Assembly: GCA_037176725.1 (NCBI GenBank)
Contig: JAZBRS010000026.1
Location: 54,414,501-54,478,500, forward strand
Source of the DNA: Posidonia oceanica
Taxonomy: Eukaryota > Streptophyta > Magnoliopsida > Alismatales > Posidoniaceae
Length of the DNA stretch: 64,000 nt
Reading direction: 5' to 3'
The notes beneath the pieces were generated by a model, which was not told the DNA's origin, made no database searches, and saw only the letters and a program-made list of their open reading frames with translations. The stretch's first letter is position 1. Each line of letters opens with the position of its first letter. Below are positions 21,284-32,060 of the stretch, piece after piece. Both the position numbers and the translations under genes were made by a program.

Positions 21284-24200
21284 CTACTGATAGTATTTCT
21301 TGAGGTAGCACAAGTTGATCGGCTCGGACTGCTCGACCTGGTCCATGTCCTCAAGAGTTACAGCGCCACCCGAGAAGATCTGGTTAACCACAGAGGGACC
21401 ATGCCAGTTGCGTCGGAATTTGTCTCGACCGTCAGGCAAATGAATGGTGCGCAGAACGAGATCTCCTGGCCGAAAGTTTCTGGGCTGGACCTTCTTCAAG
21501 AACGCTCTAGCCATCCGCTTCTGGTAATAGTGAGCATTGTGCATAGCTTGTAGTCTGTGCTTATCAATCAGATTCAGTTGGACGCAGCGGTCTTCGACCC
21601 ATTCTGCCTCTTCCAACTTAGCTTCTCGTAGGATCCGCAGTGAGGGGATCTCTACTTCGACAGGTAACACCGCTTCCATGCCGTACACTAGAGAGTACGG
21701 GGTGGCTCCCGTTGAGGTTCGGATTGATGTCCTGTACGCCCAGAGCGCGTACGGGAGCTTGTCATGCCAATCCTTGTGGGCTTCTGCCATCTTCTTCAGG
21801 ATTTTAACAATGTTCTTGTTTGCAGACTCCACTGCTCCGTTCATCTGTGGCCGATAGGGCGAGGATCTATGATGCTTGATCTTGAGACTCTACAGGTATT
21901 CCTCGTTCCTCTTGGCAATGAAGTTTGTGCCATTATCAGAGATAACAGAGTGCGGGACCCCATATCGGGCAACGATATTGTTCCTGATAAATTTTTCTGT
22001 TGCCACAGCGGTGACTGTCTTATAAGAGGCCGCTTCCACCCACTTGGTGAAGTAATCGATCGCTACCAGAATGTAGCGATGACCATTTGAAGCAGCAGGG
22101 TGGATGGTGCCAATGACATCGATCCCCCAGGTGGAGAAAGGCCATGGCGAAGACATGTTATGCAGCTGTTGTGGGGGGGCCCTAATGAAGTTACCATGGA
22201 TCTGGCAGTTGTTGCATTTACGCACAAACCGGCAGCAGTCCGCTTCCATGGTCTGCCAGAAATATCCTTGGAGCATGATCTTCTTGGCTAGGAGGACGCC
22301 GTTCATGTGCGGGCCACAGGTCCCTGCATGCACTTGAAGCATCAGCGTGTCCGCCTCTGATTTGTCCAGGCAACGCAGTAGCATCTGATTATATGATCTT
22401 CTGTATAGCTGCCCAACCCCCAACACATACTTTGATGCCAGACGCATCAGAGTTCTCCTGTCTGCTGCCGCGGTATCAGGAGGAAAGCTGCCAGACTCCA
22501 AGAAAGTTTTTATGTCTTGATACCAAGGCTGCTCCTCTACTGGATCTGCTTCTTCTATGTTCATGCAATGTGCAGGCTGCTCTATGCAGGTAACTGATAC
22601 ATCTACTGTACTGTCTTCAGGTATACTGAGCCAGGATGCCAGCGTTGCTAGCACGTCTGCGTACACGTTTTTCGCTTTGTTCATATATATGAAGTAGATG
22701 CTTTCAAATTCTTCCATCAACCTCAGCAGGTGTTCGTGATATGGCACAAGTTTGGGATCTTTTGTCTTCCAGTCGCCATTCACTTGAGAAATCACCAGCA
22801 TGGCATCGCCGTGCACATGTAGCTTTTGCGCCTTGTGTTCGAGGGCGACTTTCAATCCCAGGATGCATGCTTCATATTCCGCTTCATTGTTTGTGCAGGT
22901 GAAAGTCAGCTTCCTCACGAAAGGAATCATCTGTCCTTAGGGCGTGGTCAGCACTGCGCCTATGCCTCGACCCTTTTTGTTGACAACGCCGTCAAAGTAG
23001 AGCTGCCATTCCTCTTGTTCTTCAGGATCTTTGTCCTCAGAGCCCTCCATCGCAAAGAGGATGTCCTCGTCAGGGAACTGCGTCTAGAGGGGTTGGTATT
23101 CAGGCAGAGGGAGATCAGCAAGGTGGTCCGCTATGGCCTGGCCCTTTATGGATTTCTGTGTGACAAAGGTGATGTCGTACTGAGACAATAACACCTGCCA
23201 CTTAGCACATCTGCCTACCATGGCCGGCTTTTGAAAGAGAAACTTGATGGGGTCATGCCGGCACAAGAGCTGAACTGGGTATGCCATCATATAGTGCCTT
23301 AGTTTCTGTGCAGCCCAGACAAGGGACAAGCAGGTCTTCTCTAGTGTGCTGTACCTGGTCTCGCATTCATTAAACTTCTTGCTTAGGTAATAGATGGCGC
23401 GCTCCTTTCTACCAGATTCGTCATGTTAGCCCAAGACGGCGCCCATGGAATGATGCGTAGTAGAAAGGTAGGGAAGCAAAGGCCTCCCTGGTGCGGGAGG
23501 AACCAGGACAGGAGGCTTGACCAGCAGCCGCTTGATCTTGGCAAATGCAGTCTGGCATTCCTCGCTCCAGTCGATTTGTGCATTCTTCTTCAGGAGCTTG
23601 AATATGGGTTCACAGATGGGCGTAAGCTGTGCAATGAAGTGACTGATATACTGTAAACGCCCGAGCAAGCCTCGAACCTCCTTTTCAGTTCTGGGGGGTG
23701 GCATGTCCATGATGGCTTTTGCCTTCATTGGGTCCACCTCAATCCCCCTTTGGCTAACAATGTAGCCAAGCAGTTTGCCAGAAGACACCCCGAATACACA
23801 CTTGTTGGGGTTCAGGCGCAACTTGTACTTCCGTAGACGGTCAAAGAGCTTTTTTAAACAAGCAAGATGATCTTCAGGCTCTCTCGTTTTAGCAATCATG
23901 TCGTCTACATAGACCTCCACTTCTTAGTGCATGAGGTCGTGGAACAGGACAGTCATGGCCCTCTGATAAGTTGCACCAGCATTCTTCAGACCGAACGGCA
24001 TGACTTGGTAGCAGAAGACTCCCCAAGGGGTGATGAATGAAGTCTTTTCCATGTCTTCTTCTGCCATCTTAATCTGATTATATCTGGAAAAGCCATCCAT
24101 GAAGGAAAGCATCTTGTGGCCCGCTGTATTGTCGACCAGGACGTCAATGTGAGGCAATGGGAAGTCGTCCTTGGGACTCGCCTTGTTCAGGTCCCTATAG

Positions 24201-25080
24201 TCGATGCAGATCTGGACTCGGCCATCTTTCTTGGGCACAGGTACAATGTTTGCCAGCCACTCAGGATAAAGGACGACCTTGAGGAAATTGACTCTGAGCT
24301 GCTTCATTATCTCTTCTTTGATCATGAGCAGCCACTGTGGTCGCCATCTTCTTAGCTTCTGCTTCACTGGCTTGGCGTCCGGGTTCAAGGGCAGATTGTG
24401 CACCACTATCTCTATGTCAAGGCCAACCATATCCTCGTAACTCCAGGCGAAGACATCCGCATATTCTTTCAAGAATGCGATGAACTCTGCTCGAGCCTGG
24501 GAAGATAGCTGGGCACTGATACGAACTTCTCTGACTTCCTCAGCTGTGCCGATGTTGACAACCTCTGTTTCTTCTTCAACATGGAGGTTGGGGCCTTCTG
24601 GGTCGTCGTCATCGGGCCGGAACTCGGGCAATAGTTCGTCAGTCTCATCCATGCCCGTATCGTCCTCCTCTCCATAAGCAATAAGTCCCGAGAGGATCTC
24701 TTTCTCAAAAGAAGGATTTGTGATGTCGAAAGAGTGTACATGTTCCGCTGTTTGGCCCTGGTGACGCTTTAGGATGGTCACGCTCACTCGAGTATTCTTG
24801 TAGCCTCGGTGCGCGACCTTTGTCCTGGCAACTTCTTCTGTCTGCTCTGGCATGACCGATTCTGTTGAGTGCTCTGCTGATGCTGTTGAGGGCTCTGCTG
24901 ATTCTGCTACTGACACTGCTGATGGCCCTGCTACTGAGGCTGCTGGTGATTCTGCTGCTGATTCTATTTTCTACCCTGTTGCTACTGCTGTTTGTACTGC
25001 TAGTGCTTCCTCCTCTGAGTCTTCTAGTGTGCTTGTGGAGGATATACCGGACCGGCAGCTGATCTGGGCATTGCCGCTCG
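21284..25080 (-). pseudogene. Element A pol: RT, RNase H, aRNH and integrase, broken
   Basis: This is the C-terminal half of the Ty3/gypsy polyprotein; the same frame is kept from 25080 to the terminal TAG at 21284. In order: the RT domain with PVPKKDG, DYRDLNKASPKDDFPLPHID and YVDD (23900-23911); gypsy RNase H (about 23110-23480); aRNH with YFDGAV and NNEAEYEA (about 22630-23015); and integrase with a CHNC-like zinc end and D,D,E residues in WGIDVIG, ISDNG and GAVESANK (about 21800-22350). Stops occur at 24971 (TAG), 23924 (TAA, just before YVDD), 23426 (TAA), 23084 (TAG), 22937 (TAA, also a stop in C) and 21890 (TAG). A TAG at 25091 is just upstream. Most replace Gln codons. It is not functional. 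Confidence 0.93.
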
Positions 25081-26569
25081 CTATGCTCCCCTAGTGAGGC
25101 ATGTGCTGCACAAACCACCTAGACCCGCCTTCTGGTTGGTGAGTGATGAGCTCATCTGGTCTAGGGGGTCCGGCACTGCCGAGTCTTCTTCTAGGACCAT
25201 GATAGAGGCATGGTCTTCTTGCAGAGGAGGGTCCGTAGCCACGGCTTTCCCTTTCCTTTCTGCGGCTCGGTGCTCTGCCAGGTCTTCTGCTATCGACTTG
25301 AGTTGTTCTTGATAAACTAGCTCTAAGTCGGACATCCATGAATTGACTTGGGCTTCTATCGCCACTCCTTCCTCCTCGTCTGAGGGTGAGTCGACGTAGT
25401 AGGCACCGGGGGCCTGCGGCACTGGCCCGGCTGCAAGACGGATCGCTGCCCTTGGAATTTGCATGGTCTGGCTAACGGGCGCGCCAGATAGCGGCAACTT
25501 TGGCATGGGAGATCCAAACAGACTGATCAGTGGGGCCACAGATGGGTATGCTGCCAGGGTCACTGTTGCAGGTGGAGGGCAGGCATAGGTGCTCTTCTGA
25601 GGGCTCAAGGGCCGGGAGACTGTGGTGCTCAATTGATCCTCTGCGTCCGGTGGTGACTGTGAGAGTGCGGCTTCTAACGCCATGGGGGCCTGCCATGAGA
25701 GTTGCTGTTTTGCGGCAGGAAGATGCGAAGTGGACTGCGCCGGCTGCATTCTCAGTGATGCGGCTGCTAATGTAGGCCGAGTCGCGCTGCTGACTGAATT
25801 GACTGACTGTCCTTCCAGAGAGAGGGACAGCGGTACTGATGTGACTGCGGCCGCAGGTAGCCCGCCTGATTCTGCTAGAAGGAGTGTCTCTGACTTCTGT
25901 ACCGCTGCTGCCTGTACTTGTAATGCGGATGTGGCTGCAAAAGTGTGAGAGCTTGCCAATTCTGCCACAGAGCCTGCTGAGTTGTCTGCTATATCTACTG
26001 GAGGGAGAGCCGGACAAACTGACCGTGGTGCCTCTGTGCTGATTAGAGCCTTGCTGCTAGTTGGGACTGCCTCTACTGCGCCAGACTGCTCCTCATCCGA
26101 GTAATAGTCCTCAATACAGACCCAGTCTTCTGCTGGCACCGCGGCTTGATCATCAGTTGATCCCAGAACCCCTGCACTGGTGAAGTTAGTGAGGTCTCTG
26201 GGGATGGCTGGCTCTTGATCCTTGAGCTGAAGGCAGTGATCTTCGTTGGGCTTGGGTTCGTAACCGAGGCCTTCAGATTTCCTCCGCTCCACTACTACAA
26301 TCGGCTCTGCGATCCCCTGGCCGTGACACCCGAGCGGTGTACCCTTCACGTAACCCCACCTGTGACATACATTCTCGACCATTCGAAAGGGGTTGTTGTG
26401 AACGGCCAAGGAGTTGACACGTTCAAGATCAGGAATGAAGTTAACCGGCTCGCACCGATTAACGCGATATAGAGCTTCAGAAGTCTCGGGGTCAAACGGG
26501 ATAGCTTGTGAAGACACGGGGGAGACTGCCTTGATCCGCTCCTTCTCAAAGTTCTCCGCCATGACGACA

Positions 26570-26935
26570 ATGACATCATCGCCACGACGGTACTTTATCA
26601 TCCGATGGAGGGTCGAGGGAAGGACCTGATGCTTGTGGAGCCAAGGGCGCCCAAGCAGAAGATTGAAATTCGGCTTCAAGTCGACGACATAGAATTCTAC
26701 ATCGAAGACGACCGGGCCGATGGCAAGAGGAATAATCAGGATCCCTAGAACGTCATGGTGTGTATTGTCAAAAGTTGTCATTCCCTTCACGGCTGGCGTG
26801 ATGTCCTCGACTTTGAATCCGAGCTTGGTTGCAGTACGCAAGGGGCAGACGTTAAGGCCTGACCCATTATCAACCAGTGTTAGGGGAATGCGAAAATTTT
26901 TGAACTGAACCGTGACGAACAGGGGTTGATTGTGA
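26570..26935 (-). other. Aspartic protease domain, element A
   Basis: A retropepsin-like segment with the LVDNGSGLNV active-site motif, a hydrophobic core and the GRPWLHK end. Asn replaces the usual Ser/Thr after the catalytic Asp, with the next residues GSG, as in other plant Tat elements. C has the same motif. Confidence 0.8.
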
Positions 26936-28503
26936 TTAATCCCCGCTGGAGGCAACTCATCGCTTGTAAAAGAGATGACTTGGGGCTCCGCAATCATCCC
27001 TACCATGCTCTCCAAGGCTGAAGGCTCAATAGATTGGGACACTCGAGCGGCCTGGAACATGCGAAGGAAAGCCTCGCGGTGTTCGGCAGAGGTGTGGATT
27101 AGGTCCCAAATGGATATGTCGGCTTTGACCTTCTTAAGTTGGGAGGTTATGTCCGCCTTGGGTTGGTTCTTTTTGGCGATAGGAGGGGTTGTTTTGGCAG
27201 GCTCTAAAGGGGTAGTGGCAGGAAGTTGGGCCGCTACTGGCTGGGCAGGGATTTGGCTTGCTACGGGTTGACTTGAGGTTGGGTCCGCTACGGGTTGGTT
27301 AGAGGGTGTGGGCATAGCAGGTTCAGGGCGATTTGGCCTAATTACCGGTGCTGGGGGCCTGTAGACCCTCCCTGATCGCGTTACTTCCGCACACATTTCT
27401 ATGGCGTAGCTGTAAGGGATGCGATGGGTGTCCAGGGTTAAGTCAATAACCACAGGAGCACGTGCTGCGAGCACAGGAGGGGTTACAGGGGGACCTATTG
27501 CGTATTGAGGTCTACCTAGAGGGTATGGTTGTTGGGGTGGGAAGGCTAGGGTAGGTTGGGGTCTGCCTAGAAGTTGTACAGGGGATCCTAGCTGAGGTCG
27601 CCCTAAGAGGTGGACGAGGGATCTAGGCTGGGCCCTAGCTAGGAGGTGTACAGGGGATTGAGCCTGAGGAAGCACAGCAGGGGGCGCGAAGGGGCGCTCC
27701 GGCCTGGCACGCGGTCGGATCGTGTGAACTCCCGACTCGGAGCCGGCAACTGCCGCAAGATCGAGATTAACAGGGAAAGGCTCAGAAATATCAGAAATAA
27801 GATCAAAAGGGTCTACCACAGAAGTAGTAGGCCCAGAAGGGAAGACAGAGTGAATGCCTGAGGTTCCAGCCCCTGCCGAATAAGTGTGCTCCGGTAGGGG
27901 TTGGTGGATGATGCCAGAATGAGGAGGAACAGCTGAATGTGCAGATGCATGAGTGTGCGTTTGAGTGGATGCCTCGTGCGTGTCAATCACAATCATTCCC
28001 GATTCGATTAGGTCCTGGATAGCGTTCCGCAGGGAGTAGCAATTGTCCGTCGAATGCCCGACGCTTCGATGGAAATTGCAGAAGAGGTTCGCCTTAAACC
28101 AATGCGGCAAAGGATTTGGGGGCGGACGAACCTCCGGGAACTTCAGGAGCGATGCAACCTTTGGCAAGATGACCGTGAGCGGTTCCACCAGTGGGGCGAA
28201 TTTCCACTTCTCAATGAGTGGCCTTCTTTGCCTCTGGTATGAGCCTTGCTGAACCGATGCGGCAGGGTAGACCGGTCTAGCGGTGGTTGTGATTTGTGGT
28301 GTGGGTGGATTCCTAGGTGCAGGAGCGTACACCATCTGAGCTGGGGCAGGCCGGGATTGCAAGTGAACAGGCACAGCAGGGGAGTCGACGAATGCAACAG
28401 CGGTTTTCGGCGAGTCCTTCCTCTTCGGGCGGTTGTTGCTACTGCCGCTGTTGTTGTTGTTGGAGGTGCTGCTGTTGGCACTGTTATTGCTGATCGCGGC
28501 CTG

Positions 28504-28508
28504 CTTAG
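28504..28508. repeat. Left target-site duplication of solo LTR B (CTTAG)
   Basis: CTTAG directly precedes TGTAGC at 28509. The right copy is CTTGG at 61997-62001. The intact gag of C reads CTTAG at this place, so the right copy has mutated. Confidence 0.85.
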
Positions 28509-29466
28509 TGTAGCAATCCCGATCGGAATCAGGCTCGCTATTAGCGGCGATTGGATCCGAGGAAGAGGTTCAACTCGAAAACACTTAAAATCGAGGAAAA
28601 AAGGAAGGATAAGACAAATCAGAGTCGCCACCATGTCTATTAACGGGAGACAAGGAGAACCGGGGGAAATGCGTGAATTAACACGCAAAACCAAGCAAGC
28701 AATGCAAAGGAAACAAATGCAAATACATGCAAATGAGATGAATCTAGCCTAGGATAAGGGCAATACGGTCATTGCGGGCCAAAAGACTGGGCAGGGACTC
28801 CTGTTACGTGCGGGGAAGGTGTTAGGCACCCCCGACACGCCCGAGAATCGGTCTTTCTAGGCTTACGCTCGCATACGCAGGGAAATGCAGATTTGAATGC
28901 CTAAATGCCAAAGAATGCCTAAATGAATGCTCAAGGTGTGCTCTAAGTGGAGAGATGCAAAGCAAGGAAGTAAACGTGCTGTCTAAGTGCTCAGCTACGC
29001 TGTCTGTGTTCCGAACCGGGCGAAACCTGGCTCGTGAGAACTCCAGGCAGTAAGCATCACAGCCCTATATGCAAATGCAAGCGAAAAAGCAAAACAACGG
29101 CAAAACCATGCAATGCGATCGACATGCAAGAGAAAACGGCGTAAAACACGCAAAACGAGGCGAAAAACAAGAAAGCACGTAAAACGGTGCAAAAAGACAA
29201 GATCGGCACGCAAAACGGGTGAGAAAGCAAGGTGGCATGCAAATCGGTGCAAAAGACGATGTCGGGCACGCAAAACTGTGCCAAAAACAGGGCGAGCGCA
29301 CAAAGCGGCGCGAAAGACAAAGCAGGCACGCAAATCGGTGCCAAAACGAGAGCGGGCACGCAAAACGGTGCCAAAAGTAGCGAGATAAAACCTCGGAAAA
29401 GCCGTGCGAATGCAAATGCAAAGAAGAAGATTAGAAGAAGTAAAAGGAGAAGTAGAACAACGCATG
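28509..29466 (-). mobile_element. Solo LTR B, left piece
   Basis: LTR end starting TGTAGCAATCCCGATCGG, with the PBS-like motif (28620), the conserved U5 block (28795-28880) and the start of the hairpin minisatellite (29100-29390). It stops at GCATG (29462-29466), where element C is inserted. With the piece at 57049-61996 it makes one LTR of 5,906 bp without internal element sequence, so a solo LTR, presumably left by recombination between the two LTRs of a former full element. Confidence 0.9.
29462..29466. repeat. Left target-site duplication of element C (GCATG)
   Basis: GCATG immediately before the TGTAGCG end of C; the identical right copy is at 57044-57048. Confidence 0.93.
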
Positions 29467-29764
29467 TGTAGCGATCCCGATCGGAATCAGGCTCGCTATT
29501 AGCGGCGATTGGATCCGAGGAAGAGGCTCGACTCAAAAATACTTAAAATCGAGGAGAAAAGAGAAAGATAAGACAAATCAGAGTCGCCACCATGTCTATT
29601 AACGGGAGACAAGGAAAATCGGGGGAAATGCGTGAATTAACACGCAAAACCAAGCAAGGAATGCATAGCAAAGCAATGCAAAGGAAACAAATGCAAATAC
29701 ATGCAAATGAGATGACTCTAGCCTATGATAAGGGCAGTATGGTCATTGCGGGCCAAAAGACAGG

Positions 29765-29862
29765 GCAAGGACTCCTGTTACATGCGGGGAAGGTGTTAGG
29801 CACCCCCGACACGCCCGAGAATCGGTCTTTCTAGGCTTATGCTCGCATACGCAGGGAAATGC
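29765..29862 (-). other. Most conserved LTR block, element C left copy
   Basis: Contains GGAAGGTGTTAGGCACCCCC and CCCGAGAATCGGTCTTTCTA. In the sense direction it reads GGGGGTGCCTAACACCTTCC, a phrase I know from the LTRs of other plant Tat elements. It is recognisable in all six LTR copies in the window, including the very diverged E. Counterparts are at 51395-51492, 28795-28880, 10545-10640, 3950-4045 and, inverted, 1905-2010. Confidence 0.75.
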
Positions 29863-30114
29863 AGGATTGAATGCCTATGTGCCTATGAATGCCTAAATGA
29901 ATGCTCAAGGTGTGCTCTAAGTGGAGAGATGTAGGGCAAGGAAGTAAACGTGCTATCTAAGTGCTCAGCTACGCTGTCTGTGTTCCGAACCGGGCGAAAC
30001 CTGGCTCATGAGAACTCCAGGCAGTAAGCATCACAGCCCTATATGCAAATGCAAGCGAAAAAGCAAAACAACGGCAAAACCAAGCAATGCGATCGACACG
30101 CAAGAGAAAACGGC

Positions 30115-30360
30115 GTAAAGCACGCAAAACGAGGCAAAAAACAAGAAAACACGCAAAACGGTGTAAAAGGACAAGGTCGGCACACAAAACGGGCGAGAAA
30201 GCAAGGCGGCACGCAAATCGGTGCAAAAGGCGATGACGGGCACGCAAAACTGTGCCAAAAACAGGGCGAGCGCGCAAAACGACGCGAAAGACAAAGCAGG
30301 CACGCAAAACGGTGCCAAAACGAGAGCGGACACGCAAAACGGTGCCAAAAGCTGCAAGAT
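30115..30360. repeat. LTR hairpin minisatellite, element C left LTR
   Basis: Seven or eight units with GGCACGCAAAACGGTGCC-type cores. An equal array is at 51745-51990 in the right LTR. Confidence 0.85.
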
Positions 30361-31129
30361 AAAACCTCGGAAAAGCTATGCGAATGCAAATGCAAGGAAA
30401 ATATTAGAAGTAATAAAAAGAGAAGCAGAACAGCGCATGTGTGAGAACAGGCGCTGTTCGGGGCCACACAGAGTAGGTGTGAAGACCTACAAAGGGGAGA
30501 GTGAGCAAACGGGGGGATTACCACTCCTTTGCGACCATTTCCTGCTAAACCGTTCCACGGTGTGTCTCGCATGCTGCCCAAAGCTCGCGATGCGATCGGA
30601 TCGTGGAAAAGGGGGAAGAAAGTCACATTAAGTGGTGAATCCAGGGGAAACTCAACACAAAACGCCCAAGAGTACGCGAAACAGGGATCTGAGTTGATAG
30701 ACAAGAAGAAGAGGTCCTATTCTACATGCTCAAAGAGACAGAAATCGAAAACGAGGAAAACTATGCAAATGGCATGCAAATGAATGCAATACAGGAGTTC
30801 AGGAGGACATACCTAGAAATCCGGGAGCCTGATCTGAGATCTGCTTGGTCCATGCTGAAGAGCGCTTCGCTGCGGTCACTTGGGCAGCTTACTTGAGAAG
30901 ATCCAACGGCCGGATTGGAAGATATCGCAGCTTCAAGGCAGGAAGGCCAGAACAGGGGGGAAGAACAGATCTAGGTGTTCAGGAGGTCCTAGAGATGTGC
31001 AAAAGGTCCTCCCAAGTGAAGGGGAGCTAAAGGTGCTTAGTGTGTGCAAAGGGATGCTAAAATGCAAAGCTAAATAAATGCAGGATGCATGCAAGAGGCA
31101 AGAAAAGACAAGAGGGGAATTTTTAGAGA

Positions 31130-32060
31130 AACAGAGGTTCAAATGCCATTTTTGAAAAGAGAAGGGGGCTAAATGCAATTTTTCAAAAAGGATGGGGCCC
31201 ACAGGAGAGAGTTTTGAAAACAGGAGAGGGCAGAGGGCTTTATTTTGTAAAAGATTGGGTTCAGAAAGCTATTTTGAAAAGAGGGTATGCATCAGAAGAA
31301 GTTTTGAAAACAAATGGAAATCAGAGGGTAATTTTGGAAGAAAACTAGGGTCTAAAGTGCAAATTTTCAAGAAAACAGGGTTCTGGGGAGTCTGGGAATG
31401 CAAGTGGAGGGTCTACATGCAATTTTGTAAGCATAGGAGCTAAGATGCAACTTTAGGGGCAAAACAGTCTTTTTACATGATTTTTAAAGGATGCAAGGAC
31501 CTATGTGTAATTTTTGAATCATGCAAGGGTCAAATATGCAATTTTATATGCAAAATGTGCTCTGAAATCAGAAGACAGGACTGATGTGCAATTTTTGGGA
31601 AAAACAGGGTTAAAAATGCAATGCAATAAGCCAAAATACATGGAAAACAGTTACTGTCCATTTAAAATGGACCTACATGCAAAAATAAGAAAACAGGGGG
31701 GCAAATATGCAATGCAACAAGCAGAAATTAAAATTTAAACCTAAGTTCTACAGTGCAGAGGATGAAAGTGCAAAAATGAGAAAAGACAGGGGTCTGGAAT
31801 GCAATATAATAAGGCAAAGTTCATGCATTTAAATTAAATAAACTACTGCAGGACCGGGATGCAAAAATTAAAAACAGAGGGGCTAAAACATAAAAAATTA
31901 CAACTAGAATGCACAGTAAAAGGACTGAAGGGCAAAGACAGAGAAACACAAACACTTAATGTGATTTTGCATGGTTTTAAATTAAAAACTAAGCAATTTA
32001 AATGATATAAGGACCAGAATGCAAAAATAAAAGAACTTAGACCTAGCATGCAATATTCAC
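31130..32060. repeat. ATGCAATTTT repeat block, element C left LTR
   Basis: Repeated words ATGCAATTTT, TTTTGAAAA and GCAATTTTATATGC. The sense strand carries TATAAAATTGCAT (about 31538-31550). The right LTR copy is 52760-53690. Confidence 0.65.

Larger units (their letters stand above)
25081..28508 (-). pseudogene. Element A gag C-terminal part and protease
   Basis: Open from the insertion point at 28508 down to 25081. It holds the zinc-knuckle-like CNFHRSVGHSTDNC (about 28040-28085), a long Pro/Ala/Gln-rich linker, an aspartic protease domain with LVDNGSGLNV (catalytic Asp codon 26869-26871) and LLLGRPWLHKH, then a G-patch-like segment (GTPLGCHGQGI ... GLGYEPK) and a Ser/Ala-rich linker. A 1-bp deletion relative to C, within 25161-25170, throws the frame out just before RT. 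The N-terminal half of gag is at 62002-63586, separated by the B/C insertion. After that insertion and one target copy (33,493 bp) are removed, the two parts are in the same frame. Confidence 0.92.
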
